Positions 34,900 through 45,300 of a DNA stretch of 64,000 nt are shown here, in pieces (within the stretch, counting starts at the first letter, position 1; every line of letters starts with the position of its first letter). The stretch is from Setophaga petechia (Eukaryota > Chordata > Aves > Passeriformes > Parulidae). The notes beneath the pieces were generated by a model, which did no database searches, was not told the DNA's origin, and worked only from the letters and a program-made list of their open reading frames with translations. The stretch is taken from assembly GCA_024362935.1 (NCBI GenBank), contig JANCRA010000006.1, forward strand, positions 33,783,924 to 33,847,923, given 5' to 3'. Made by a program: the position numbers and the translations under genes.

Positions 34900-36068
34900 G
34901 GAAAGGCAAGAAGGGCAGAAACCACCAGTTTGGTGACTGCAGTGACTGCATCGCTCTTTCGCTCACTTCTAGAGCCTGAGAGAGGCGATTCAGTTTCTCT
35001 CTGACAATTGTCATTTCTTCTTTCAGCCTCTTCTCCAATGCCTTGTTGCTAGCCTCAGAGCCCTGCAGCTCTGCCTGCACGTGTCCCTTGATACTCCACA
35101 TATTTCATGAGTGGAGTGGCTGCCGCTCTTTCACTCATCTGGTTTTGTTGATCGCCCCTCTGCTGATGGAGATGCTCCTCTGGAATTCTTCCCACGTCTT
35201 CCTTGTTCTTTCTCTTCGCTGCCATGACGTTGCTCTGAGCTTTGGGCAGCTCTGCTTGTGGCTCTGCCGAGATGTTCTGTGCACACAAATGCAGAGCAAG
35301 TGACTGAGAGCTGCCATCAGGCTCAGCTTTTCCCTCTTTTAGCCTCCAAATCACATTTATTCAGCCCCTTCTTTCTGCTTCCCTACCCAGCTCTGCTTCC
35401 ACTGTAACTCTCCTGTCCTGGTGCTGATCTCTGCACATTGCAAGGCTCTGTCCTTTCAGTGCCTGTGGGACTCCTGGCCTCCTCAGTCCCAAGAGCTCTG
35501 GTTTATGCCCCTCTTCCTGCCCTTCTCTCTGTCACCTGGCCAGTCAGGCTTACCTGGCCATTCTCCTGTGGCTCTTCCACCTGCTGCCTGAGCTGCTCTT
35601 CCTGCTCTCGGGCAGGGAACAGCTCTCCCTGAGTCTGGCACGGCATCTCAGACAAGGCAGTGTGCTCCTGCTCTCTCTCTAGAAGCACCTGCACAGAAAG
35701 CAAGAGAAGATGGGTTTCAACTTCCCAGACGCCCTTTGTGGGCCAAGACTCAAAGGCTGCTGGGCTCACACGTTCTCAAAGCACTGTGCTGCTGCTCTGC
35801 TGGGTCGTTCTCTGCCCGAGGGGAGGCACAGATTCCAAAGTGACCCTGGCCCTACAGTCAGGGGCCATCTGGGACTGAAGCTCCAGCAGCCTCTCAGGCA
35901 GCTGACAGGGAAGGTGTGGCATTTCTCAAGGCTCTGCTGAGGGCCTCCCTTTGCTTCTGCCATGTCCTGTTTGTCTTTCAGTAGTGACTGGCACCCCGCC
36001 CTGTCCCACAGCTCCATCCTGGCGCTGCAGGTGGCTTCCTGGGTGAGCTCACTCCTTGTGAGAGACAC
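34900..36068 (-). pseudogene. Coiled-coil coding pieces upstream of the kinase exons
   Basis: Three Glu/Gln/Lys-rich heptad-like segments in minus order. 36068-35940 has ELTQEATCSARMELWD and LLKDKQDMAEAK. 35554-35688 is a clean 135-nt exon (AG before GTGCTTCTAG, donor GTAAGC) reading LLEREQEHTALSEM and EQLRQQVEEPQENGQ. 35277-34950 has ALEKRLKEEMTIVREKLNRL but changes frame near 35100 (LMKYVEYQGT in one frame, ELQGSEASNKALE in another). The family is not recognised. The 135-nt exon is phase 0 at both ends and could be spliced between the linker exon 38409-38546 and 34277-34541. The other two look decayed. Either part of the kinase gene's N-terminal region or a fragment of another gene. Confidence 0.45.
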
Positions 36069-36667
36069 TTCTGGAGTTCACGTTCTCTTCAGGCCTGCAC
36101 CAGCATTCCTCCTTCCTGACATCTACACTCTCCTTAGAAAAACGGGTCACTCAGGAGATAAGGATGCATGCAAAGATCTCTGGTGGAAGTCAGAGAACCT
36201 CTATGGCCATCTCAGTATACGGAGGAGGACCAAGATGTTTCTTCTCCCTCTTTTGTCAACTGAGAATTCTGACCAGCAGTAACAGAGTTTCTCCTAAGGC
36301 CCCATTAATGAATGCACTTACACAGCCCTGGGGATGCCAGTGAAGGAAACCATGGGTCATGTAATGCGTGGCATGTATGACCAGAGTCACCAAACACCAC
36401 CTAAACATGGAATTGTTCCACCTCTCCTAGAGAGGTGGAAGTTTAAAGAATTAACTGGAGACTTCAGGGCACAGGAGGCTGGAGGAGGAAAACAGCACTG
36501 AGGGGAAAAAACCACCATCTCTGGAGGGGGAAACATCTCTGCCTGCTCAGAATCAGTCGAGGAAACATGTCTCTAATCCTCTCTTGAAAGGGATGCTTTA
36601 GGTGACCTTTGCACCTCCAATGACCTTGGACCAGAGCCACGAATATTCAATTATGTAAATGTTACAG

Positions 36668-36668
<1 letters not shown>
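36069..36668. other. No gene recognised
   Basis: Probable intron or intergenic sequence leading to the GATA microsatellite. Confidence 0.4.

Positions 36669-36722
<54 letters not shown>
36669..36722. repeat. (GATA)n microsatellite
   Basis: 54 bp of uninterrupted GATA, 13.5 units. Confidence 0.95.
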
Positions 36723-37439
36723 CAGATCTTATTACTGAAATCTGCCTTTACTGTCCTCTCTGTTGCTACAGACATCAGAACTTGGTAGCCAGTGCCCCAC
36801 TCAGCTACAATCCTGGGATTTCTCTCCTGTTGCTAAAAAAAGCACACTCTTGGGGAATCCGGAGCGTGTAGGTCCTTATGGAAAGGAATCAGACCCAGAG
36901 CATTGCACTGGGAACTGCACTCTTTGTGCATCTCTGCTCGGGCAAGTTCTTCTCTTGGACTTAACCACACTGATGGTGCTGAAGTGGCTGGAATCAGAAA
37001 TGCAGCCCAGCCCCTCCCAGTTCCTGTGATCTCTGAGGAACAGCTGGAATGCCAAGGCATTTGACTTTCTGCTCAATTCCCAAACACAACACACACTGAT
37101 TGCCTGGGCTGCAGAAACTCACAGGCATTGTTCAGCTCAAAATCATCTGTAAGGCCTTATGCGCTGGCCTAGAACCACATAAGCTCCTTCTGCATCAATG
37201 TCCCTGCACCAAATGATGAGTTCTCATGCAAAAATACTGCATTCTCCAGAAGTGATACCTGGGAATAAAAACTTCAAGCAGAACCAGTCCCAGTGCTATA
37301 TAAGGGCAGGAAATAATTGCGAAAAGAACCTTAGTTGGGAGAAAAAGAAAAGGAATAAGCCTCCTCCTCCAAGTAAAGCAAAAAATAACAATAAAAAAAG
37401 GGAGGGAAAGTTAATGCCAAAAGTGGCTAAATATTTGAA
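36723..37439. other. No gene recognised
   Basis: Mixed sequence ending in an A-rich stretch (37320-37410). No motif. Confidence 0.4.
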
Positions 37440-37469
37440 TGCACTGAGGAGATTCTCAAGATCCCTCAT

Positions 37470-37890
37470 GAGCCCCCCAATGTCCAGGCCAAAGCTCCCT
37501 CAGCACCTCCTCCCTGGCCTTGTGCTGCACCCCCTTGCCCAGCTCCCCCATCCTTCTGTGCACAGGCTGCAGCCACTCCATGACTTTCTGCTTCCCAGGG
37601 CCCACAGCTGCACACAGCACTCCAGCTGTGGCCGCAGCGCTGCCCAGCACAGGGCCACGCTCCCTGCCCTGCTCCTGCTGCCCCCCTGCTGCTGGCACAG
37701 GCCACCGTGCCCTCGGCCTTCTTGGCCCTCTGGCCACACGCTGCCTCATCTTCAGCTGCTCAAGGCCGCCAGCCCTGCGTCCTTTTGGCCCACACAGCTC
37801 CCCGGCCACAAAGGTGCCCATCTGACTTCAGATCCAGCAGGCACCAGTGCAAGATGGCCTTCCTCTTCCCAGCAACACAAGACAGCGGTC
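37470..37890 (-). mobile_element. CR1-like LINE fragment in unit 1
   Basis: Minus text reads like the end of the CR1 reverse transcriptase frame: QLECCVQLWALGSRKSW, then heavily decayed text. Followed on minus by the GAGGAGGTGCTGAGGGAGCT phrase typical of CR1. Copies at 43960-44370 and 45720-46115. Confidence 0.65.
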
Positions 37891-38408
37891 AAGGACTTGC
37901 AGATGCACCCCCACTGTGGGCTCCAAGGCACTTGCCAAAGCTGTAGACTTCAGTACAAATAGATCAGCAGAAACTTGGCCCTTCTGCTGTTTGCAGCTTC
38001 TCCAAAGCTAAAAGGCAGTTGAGCCAACAGTGACTCTACAAGTAAAGAACGACTCAAGAAATGTGCGGAACACCTCCACAAGCCAAAGACACCTTTCCAA
38101 AAGAAAAAACAAACCAACAAACCTTTTGTCCTCCAGCACTGCCACGTGCGCCCTTGGCCGTAACACCGCAGAAGCCCAGAGATGGAGCTTCCCTGAGCCA
38201 AGCAGGCAGACGCTCCGCCGGAGCCCCCAGCTCAGCGCTGCCCCAACATGAGAGCTCAAAGGCCAATTTCACTGCCTGCAGGAAATACCTACATCCTGCA
38301 GGACTCCCGCACTCAGCATCCTCGGCCAGACGCAGCAAGCGCTGGCTGCTCAGAAACTTGCACCTCTGCCTTGCACTAAAGACAGCACCCCCCACAACGA
38401 GCACTTAC

Positions 38409-38546
38409 TCTCTTAGAATGAAGAGCAGCCTGTGGTGTGACCACGGCTGGACAAAGGCGGTGGTCGTCTTCCTCGTTTTCCTCCTCTTGGGCTTCTTCTG
38501 CAATAGCAGAGAGAGCCAGGGGAAAAAGGGGTCTTGCTCTTCTCAC
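38409..38546 (-). CDS. Acidic linker exon, copy 1 (PAK-like gene, N-terminal region)
   Basis: 138 nt, AG before GTGAGAAGAG and donor GTAAGTGC, phase 0 at both ends, no stop. Encodes 46 residues with an acidic run (EEAQEEENEEDD) followed by a Pro/basic stretch (PAVVTPQAALHSKR). In group I PAKs an acidic run followed by a Pro/Arg PIX-binding stretch lies between the p21-binding and kinase domains, so this exon fits that place by composition and order. Its paralogue at 45014-45145 has the same borders. It joins in phase to 35554-35688 or directly to 34277-34541. Confidence 0.55.
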
Positions 38547-38698
38547 CTGTGGCAAGAGAGAAACATAGGGACAGGCCGTTACCTAGCGCTTATAACCTCA
38601 TTTCCCCTCACATGCACAGCCACATCATCTAAGGAGAATTCATGAATTTTGTTAGCAATGTCATTCTAAGTCACTCCAACCAGATTGAAATGGGCACA

Positions 38699-39091
38699 TG
38701 TTGAAGAAGGGAGACGTGACACCAGATGGTTCATCAACGTAGCTCGATTTATTGATCTCCATTGACAGGTTAAATACACTTCTTAATTAGTCTCATACAT
38801 ATTGCAAAAGCTGAGCTCATTATTGGTCAGAAGGCATTTGCGTCAATATCTGCAACATAGTTATATTTCTGCAACATAGTTATACTTCTATATTCCTGCT
38901 GTTCACTAGCTATGATTCCTACAGCACGTATACTAGGTTCAGGCCAAGTTGTTTTGCTGACAAGGGCACTGTGATCACAGAGCTACACTTGGTTCCAACA
39001 GCTACCCTTGCCCTACTTATTGCTCATATTGATCATCTTATAGCCACTGTGGCCTCTCTCATCAAGCCACTCAGCAATTAGGCTCTCTACA
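38699..39091 (-). repeat. 3' LTR of ERV-D
   Basis: 393 bp. AATAAA on minus (plus GATTTATTGATC near 38747). The polypurine tract (minus AAAAACGGGGGAAG, 39092-39105) lies just inside. Confidence 0.93.
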
Positions 39092-39109
39092 CTTCCCCCG
39101 TTTTTCTGT

Positions 39110-39460
39110 CTGAACAAGCAAATTAGTCTTCCATGTTCTTTCAATCATATTCTGCATCATGTTTTGAATACAACGGCAAGCACAAGGCAAAATTAACAGT
39201 AGCAATAAAATCACTCCTAATAACCTTATCACATGTAACTATGGGCCAAGTCCCAGACTTCTTAACCACTCATCGATTCCTAGCTCTTTTTCCTCCTTCA
39301 ACTTACAGAGTCCTTCTCGAAGCTCTTTAATCTTGCTGTGAATTGAAACAGAGTGATCAGAAAGGTTCATACAACACATTCTTTCAAACTCCTTACAGTC
39401 GTGGCCTTGCGCTAAAAACAAAAAATCTATAGCAGCTTTATTCTAAAGCATTGCATAATA
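39110..39460 (-). pseudogene. env: ERV-D env TM C-terminal part
   Basis: Minus text: KAAIDFLFLAQGHDC, then a C-X6-CC motif (CKEFERMCC), NLSDHSVSIHSKIKELREGL, one in-frame TAG at about 39240, then a hydrophobic anchor (LLGVILLLLLILPC) and a short basic tail up to the polypurine tract. Avian leukosis-type TM, related to ERV-B. The surface subunit was not found. Confidence 0.8.
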
Positions 39461-41161
39461 AGCATTTTACACATCTATAGTAAGCATATCTAAAATCTGT
39501 GATTTCTTATTCTATCTGTTTTGTGAAGTTTCTTATCTGCCACACTTCCAGGTAAAATAGTTGCTACTACTACTTAATGCAGCTTAGTCTAAAAATCTAA
39601 ATTCTTCTATGTTTAACTATTACTTGTGTTTTTACACCCTTACATTAGGAAAGATACATTAAGATGGAACAGTGATAGTTTTCTCAAATGATACGACCCC
39701 TCCTGCGGGTTGCCTGCAAGGCTGGCATTTGCACTCTCAAAGAGAACTGATTCTTCTGGGGGAGAGTGTGTGTTCAAGGACAGTATGAACTCACACTGCT
39801 GGGATCCGTCCTGTTTGCTTTGATGTTGGCAATGGGCCGAAAAAGACAAGTTTTTTACATAAACTACTACTGTTCCCAAAAACCACAAAATTCCCCTGGA
39901 AACCAAACAGGTAAATTTATAAAACAAGTTCGAAAAAGATTAGTAACTCCTCTTACACTAAAGCAAAGCGATGATTGATTAACTCTTGTAATCTGATCAA
40001 GCACTGATTTGGTTCTTTGTTGGGATCTCTGCTAATTGGCCTTATCACGGAATGCTGTGTTATGGATACTGTGAAAAATGCATGTATTTTATGATTGGCT
40101 TTTTGCAAATATCAAAATGAACACCACATGTGTTGTGTTAGGAAGTAATGCTGTATTAATTCTCTTAAGTACTGTGTTAAATATAGTTCTAAGTTATAGA
40201 AATCATTAAAATAGAAACTATGCTATGTAAGATGCTTTGTTAAACAGAAAGGCCTTGCAGTGAGATAGCAGCTACAGGACACATAAATCTTTCCGAGAAA
40301 GGAAATTTACTGCCTTCTTATCAGAAGAAACTAACTTTTTCCCCGCTTTGAAGGCACTGTTAGGATTAGAAGGAAGAAGTTAACACTAACCAGACAGAAT
40401 CCTCTGTTTGAATGGAATCCATGCAGCATGTATGAAGTGTATAAGTATGCAACAGGCCATTGTTTTGAAGGGTTAATTCTTTGTTAACATGTATCCTTCT
40501 TCGGGCTCGTGATGCCCAGGAAAAAGTACTTGGATGTCTGCAACTCTTTGCTTTTATTGTCTCATATTGTCTTGCTTTAAATTGTCCAAATTACTATAAC
40601 TCTAGTTGTATTACTATTTTTATAACCATTTTATTACTATTAAACTTTTAATAATTTCAAAAGCAAGTGATTTAGTATTTTTTCACAATTATACTAATTA
40701 TCTGTACTTTGCAGAGACAATATGAGACTTACTCTGAGCTGTAACCCTTTCAAAGATATGCTTTAGTTCTTAACAATAACAAATTAGGACCTTTTGCTCA
40801 GGTGTTTTAAAAAGCTCTAAAGCTAGATTGACTCTTAATCTTGTTTGTTCTTGTAGCTCTCTCTGCTAGTCGTTAAAATCATGGTTAAACACGCACTTGT
40901 TACACTACAATTCACATACTACAGACTGTTCTATCGAAAAAGTTTTACCACACACCTGCAATGCAAAGTTACTCAAGCAGCACAATACAGGATATTACAG
41001 TCAAGACATTTTTGACCCACTGGACCCCGAATGTAAAATTCCAACAGCGACCCAACAGTTGTAACCAGTCCCCCAAAGGTCTGGCAGCAGGCCACAGTCT
41101 CGTTGACAGCCTTTGAGTGTCCTTTCAGCTGTAACAGCAGTGGTCACAGCTTGCTTGTCAG
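39461..41161. other. ERV-D interior without recognised coding text
   Basis: About 1.7 kb, AT-rich. Stands where the rest of pol and env should be. No retroviral motif was recognised; it may be decayed, recombined or captured sequence. Confidence 0.45.
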
Positions 41162-41650
41162 TCACTGCATCAAGAACAGGCCCAGTTCACCTGGCAGGTA
41201 CCCACACAGCCCCCGTATCTCCCCTGCTTTCGTTTGCATCCAAGTCGGTGCCCCAAGGAGGTATTTGGGACCGTGCAAAATTGTCAGGTCCATAGACAAC
41301 TCTGTGTCCCGCCGATAAACTTGTCCTTGAGTAACACAGTGCATAATTTGCTGAAAGATGTGCTGCTGCTCTGGGGTAATACAGATCGGACTTGTCGGGT
41401 CTGTGTCTTTAAGAAGTGAATATAAACCATCCAGCAGCCTGTTCGATATTCCAAACAATAGCTCCTTGTTAATTTGAAGTGGTGGAAAGGAAGTGTATAC
41501 CATAACTATAATTTTCCCAGTAAAATCCACAATAATAACTCCAGGTAAAACAAATAATCCAAGTATAGAGGAATCCACATTAATAACTCCAGGTAAAACA
41601 AATAATCCAAGTATAGAGGCAGATGATCTCCTTAAAAGCAGTGCATCCAT
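41162..41650 (-). pseudogene. pol: ERV-D dUTPase-like / RT thumb fusion frame
   Basis: One open 162-codon frame on minus. It starts with LGLFVLPGVI repeated twice, then IVDFTGKIIVMVYTSF, like a dUTPase motif, then joins text of the RT thumb/connection (DGLYSLLKDTDPTSP, ICITPEQQHIFQQI, GQVYRRD). The protease and RT core are absent, so an internal deletion has fused the two in frame. Confidence 0.6.
41534..41618. repeat. 48-bp in-frame tandem duplication inside ERV-D
   Basis: AATAACTCCAGGTAAAACAA starts at 41534 and again at 41582. The repeated protein unit is 16 residues (SSILGLFVLPGVI-VD). Confidence 0.92.
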
Positions 41651-41716
41651 CGCTTGACCTTGTATAACAATAGGTCCTTTAACCTCGTCAGGATGTTTTT
41701 CGTGGGTGCGGAGTCA

Positions 41717-42934
41717 TCAGCGTGATTTCATCAGCATCGAGTTCCAGATCCTAAACGTTCCGCAGGGGTGCTGGCCATTGCCGTAGGAGCTCGGAGAGGT
41801 GCAAGAGCCGCTAATGCCTGCGCTTGGGAAACCCTTGCCTGCTCCTGTAACCTTAACCCCAGCTGTTTGATAGCATCTACCAAGAATGCTTTTGATCCTA
41901 CCGGCATGCATCTGAGCTATTCTCCCTAATGCCTCTTTTATGGCCCAATTCGCACCTAACCTGTTAAGCACATTCCTCGCAGCCTGACTGCTGTCCTGAA
42001 GAGCACACTGTTTCAACATGGCCTCTGCCGTATAATCACATACCCCTACTTTCTCTATCGCGGCAGCAACTTGATCTATAAACAAACCAAAAGATTCTTC
42101 CTGGCCCTGCTTAATTCCACATGCTTTTACTCTATCTATAGCCAGTCTAACCAATCTCATCGCCTCTTGGTACTTATCTGGTCCTGTCAGGGCTTGAACT
42201 TCGGTACAAAGAAACACTCTCAGCCCCATAAACTCATCTGCTGTCACTCCAACCTGACTAACTCCCGATTGCAACTTCGATAGCAACTTCCAGTTAAGCG
42301 CAGATGTTATTGCTCGCAGACCTCCCCCCGCCTGGGTTGGAAAAGTCACCGGGCATGTTATTTGTGTAGCCGCATTAACTGCAACATCCCCTTTCTCCAA
42401 GCCTTCTTTCGCCAGCACAGCCCAAGCCTCCCCCCGTCCCGTGGCAGTGGCCCCCGCTAGGTCGCTTTCCGCCCCAGGGATCGGCTCACTGCTCAGAGGG
42501 AGGGCAGCCGGGGCCGGTTTTGGCCATGAATCATTCTCTCCGGGGGATGCAGACGGCTCACTCACTGCCTCGGTACCAGAATTAAGAGGCGATGGTGCTG
42601 GAGGAGGCAAAGACACCCTATTAAACACAGGGGGTAATATAGTGTCTTGGGATAAATCTCCCTCATAGGTTCTGTTTTTCGTATAAGCAGCAAATGCCTG
42701 CACTGCTGCTTTCTGTTCTGCCTGATACTGCAGAAGCTCATTACGGATCACTCTCCAAAGTTTTCCTATCTTTTCAGCTGTCCTATCATCATCTAAAGTA
42801 TGAGGGTTAACAAAACAGCCCTTAGCATATCCCCATGCTAGTAATCCTAGTAATTCCTTTTTTAAATCTACCCCTTTAATTCCCCTTTTTTCTAACCCAG
42901 CTGTAAATAAATCATATGCTGCTTGCCTGTCCAT
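41717..42934 (-). CDS. gag: ERV-D gag (matrix, linker, capsid), open frame
   Basis: 405 codons without a stop, from ATG at 42934. The N-terminal 100 residues are a helical matrix-like domain (AAYDLFTAGLEKRGIKGVDL). A Pro/Ser linker follows (SLPPPAPSPLNSG), then capsid with WKLLSKLQSGVSQVG and a major homology region (IKQGQEESFGLFIDQVAAAI). After GRCYQTAGVKV the frame ends without a C-X2-C-X4-H-X4-C knuckle, so nucleocapsid is missing or out of frame. Alpharetrovirus-like layout, fitting the tRNA-Trp-type PBS. Recent enough to have stayed open. Confidence 0.82.
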   Translation of the reverse strand: MDRQAAYDLFTAGLEKRGIKGVDLKKELLGLLAWGYAKGCFVNPHTLDDDRTAEKIGKLWRVIRNELLQYQAEQKAAVQAFAAYTKNRTYEGDLSQDTILPPVFNRVSLPPPAPSPLNSGTEAVSEPSASPGENDSWPKPAPAALPLSSEPIPGAESDLAGATATGRGEAWAVLAKEGLEKGDVAVNAATQITCPVTFPTQAGGGLRAITSALNWKLLSKLQSGVSQVGVTADEFMGLRVFLCTEVQALTGPDKYQEAMRLVRLAIDRVKACGIKQGQEESFGLFIDQVAAAIEKVGVCDYTAEAMLKQCALQDSSQAARNVLNRLGANWAIKEALGRIAQMHAGRIKSILGRCYQTAGVKVTGAGKGFPSAGISGSCTSPSSYGNGQHPCGTFRIWNSMLMKSR

Positions 42935-43118
42935 TTTTATGCGTCGACGCTGTTGCGGCTCTCCGGCTTCGGCAGCACGTACGGCCCAAAACCACCGATG
43001 TGATCTTTGGGGGTGCTATCCCTTCGTTCAGCACCGCTCCGGCCGCTTCGGAGCCCGACCCAACTTCTCCAACCGATGGCTGTCGATACCCTCTATTCCC
43101 CCGTTTTCTTTGAGAGGG

Positions 43119-43136
43119 CCGACGTCGAGGTCACCA
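43119..43136 (-). other. Primer-binding site of ERV-D, tRNA-Trp type
   Basis: Minus reads TGGTGACCTCGACGTCGG three bases inside the 5' LTR. The first 15 bases differ by about one from the tRNA-Trp complement known for avian alpharetroviruses. Confidence 0.75.
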
Positions 43137-43139
43137 TTT

Positions 43140-43532
43140 TGTTGGAGAAGGGAGACGTGACACCAGATGGTTCATCAACGTAGCTCGATTTATTGATCTC
43201 CATTGACAGGTTAAATACACTTCTTAATTAGTCTCATACATATTGCAAAAGCTGAGCTCATTATTGGTCAGAAGGCATTTGCGTCAATATCTGCAACATA
43301 GTTATATTTCTGCAACATAGTTATACTTCTATATTCCTGTTGTTCACTAGCTATGATTCCTACAGCACGTATGCTAGGTTCAGGCCAAGTTGTTTTGCTG
43401 ACAAGGGCACTGTGATCACAGAGCTGCACTTGGTTCCAACAGCTACCCTTGCCCTACTTATTGCTCATATTGATCATCTTATAGCCACTGTGGCCTCTCT
43501 CATCAAGCCACTCAGCAATTAGGCTCTCTACA
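43140..43532 (-). repeat. 5' LTR of ERV-D
   Basis: 393 bp, nearly identical to 38699-39091. Confidence 0.93.
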
Positions 43533-43959
43533 GGCACATTCAACCAAACAGCATAAGGCTGTGAATTAGATATTCCTCCCTAACTGCTATTTAGAAGCAA
43601 GGTTTTCTCTGCAAAAGGAAGCATTTAGTTCTTGAAAGCTCTGAAATGGAAACCTACGAAAGAGCGACAAAGACTCGTTGACATTGCTGCGGCAGAAATG
43701 GAAAATGAGAAAGTGTTCAGAATCAAGTTCAGTGCTGAAAAGCGCAGGAAAGGTTGTGCAGAAGCCTCCTTGCTTGCTGGAAAAACAGAAGAATGAACAG
43801 GCCTTCTCCTTCTTGGAAACCCACAAACCAAAAGACAGAAGTCTCACCTACTGCAGCGTCTAAACCCGTTGGATGCAGTGAGGCCGTATTTGGCGGTGAA
43901 ACAGCCCTTGTGCTGAGCACTCTCATGTAAGGATTGATGGAAGTCTACCTGGAGGTCCC

Positions 43960-44370
43960 TCATGAGCCCCCCATTGTCCAGGCCAAAGCTCCCTCAGCAC
44001 CTCCTCCCTGGCCTTGTGCTGCACCCCCTTGCCCAGCTGCCCTGTCCTTCTGTGCAAAAGCTGCAGCCATTCCATGACTTTCTGCTTCCCAGGGCCCACA
44101 GCTGCACACAGCACTCCAGCTGTGGCCGCAGCGCTGCCCAGCACAGGGCTACGCTCCCTGCCCTGCCCCTGCGGCCCCCCTGCTGCTGACACAGGCCACC
44201 GTGCCCTCGGCCTTCTTGGCCCCCTGGCCACACGCTGCCTCATCTTCAGCTGCTCAAGGCTGCCAGCCCTGTGTCCTTTTGGCCCACGCAGCTGCCCAGC
44301 CACAAAGGTGCCCATCTGACTTCAGATCCAGCAGGCACCAGTGCAAGATGGCCTTCCTCTTCCCAGCAAC
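43960..44370 (-). mobile_element. CR1-like LINE fragment in unit 2
   Basis: Close to the fragments at 37470-37890 and 45720-46115, with shared scars, so the insertion predates the triplication. Confidence 0.65.
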
Positions 44371-45013
44371 ACCAGACAGCGGTCAAGGACTTGCAGCTTC
44401 GCCCCCACTCCACGCTCCAAGGCACTTGCCTAAGCTGCAGACTGCACCCAAATATGCACCAACAAAAACTGGCCGCTTCTGCTTTTGGCCTGACAAGAAG
44501 GCGTCCCAGGCCCGCACTTTGTTTCTTTGGCCACGCGGGAAAAGAACGGCCCCCAACAGCTGCATGGACCACACAGTCCTCCCTTTGCAGCTTATCAAAA
44601 GCCAAAACAGAGCTGGCCCAAAAGAGACTGTAGAAGTCAAGAACTACTCAGGGAAAGTGCAGACTGCTTTCACAAGCCAAACACACCTTTCCAAAAAGGG
44701 AAAACAAGCAAACCAAGGCCTGGCACCTCCAGCACTACCTCCTTTGCATTTGGCCATAGCATTGCAGAAGCCAAGAGATAGAGCTTCCCTGAGACAAGCA
44801 GCCACATGCTCTCCCACAGGCACCAGCCCTTTGCTGCTGCAACATGACAGCTCAAAGGCCAAGTACTGTGGGCGCTGCCTGCAGGAAATCCCGAGCTCCT
44901 GGCAGGACCGCAGCCCCCAGCATCCTCAGCCAGCAACAGCAAAGTGCTGGCTGCTCCAAAACTTGCAGCTCTGCTTTGCACTAAAGACAGCACCACACAC
45001 AACTGGCACTTAC

Positions 45014-45145
45014 AAGTTCAGAATATCCAGGCTCTGATGCGAGCGGTGATGGAGGCTGGCGCTCATCCACCTCTGTTTGCTCCTCTCCGGCTTCTTCTCC
45101 AGGAGCAAAGGGAGCCCGGGGAGAGACGGCTCTTGGTTCTGTCAT
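45014..45145 (-). CDS. Acidic linker exon, copy 2 (PAK-like locus)
   Basis: 132 nt, AG before ATGACAGAAC and donor GTAAGTGC, phase 0 at both ends, no stop; 44 residues. Acidic (PGEEAGEEQTEVDE), then Pro/Ser-rich (RQPPSPLASEPG). Same flanking intron sequence as copy 1 (CTCTTGCCACAG upstream, TAAGTGC downstream), but the coding part has diverged strongly. It begins with ATG, so it could also serve as a first coding exon. Confidence 0.55.
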
Positions 45146-45300
45146 CTGTGGCAAGAGAGAAGCATGAGGGACAGGCCATTTCCCATCATGTAGAACCTCA
45201 TTTCTTTTCAGATCTACCGCCACAACTTCCAAGGAGAAATCATACATTTCGCAGCAACAGAGGGGTTCTAAGTCACAGCCACCAAATTAAAATTGGCCAA

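Larger units (their letters stand above)
37440..38698 (-). repeat. Tandem unit 1 (left part)
   Basis: Parallels 43950-45300 in order: CR1 end, then a segment with AGCCAAA-ACACCTTTCCAAAA (38078), a segment ending in CTTTGCACTAAAGACAGCACC, a linker exon, and AAGTCAC-CCA-CCA-ATT-AAAT-GGC. The unit resumes on the far side of a provirus at 43539. Three units lie head to tail, the third being partial. Confidence 0.85.
38693..43538 (-). mobile_element. ERV-D: young, internally deleted provirus with 6-bp target-site duplication
   Basis: LTRs 38699-39091 and 43140-43532 (393 bp each, TGTTG...TCTACA) are flanked by GGCACA at 38693-38698 and 43533-43538. By eye the LTRs differ at about four positions. 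Minus orientation: PBS 43119-43136, gag 42934-41717, a dUTPase/RT-derived frame, about 1.7 kb without recognised coding text, env TM end, polypurine tract. Most of pol and env is missing. Inserted between tandem units of the kinase locus, in the same orientation as the gene. Confidence 0.93.
43539..45300 (-). repeat. Tandem unit 1 (right part, to about 43950) and unit 2
   Basis: 43610-43950 matches 45370-45720 (TGCTTGCTGGAAAAACAG, GAACAGGCCTTCTCC, AACAGCCCTTGTGCTGAGCA). 43950-45300 matches 37440-38698. Period about 1.7 kb once the provirus is removed. Confidence 0.85.
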
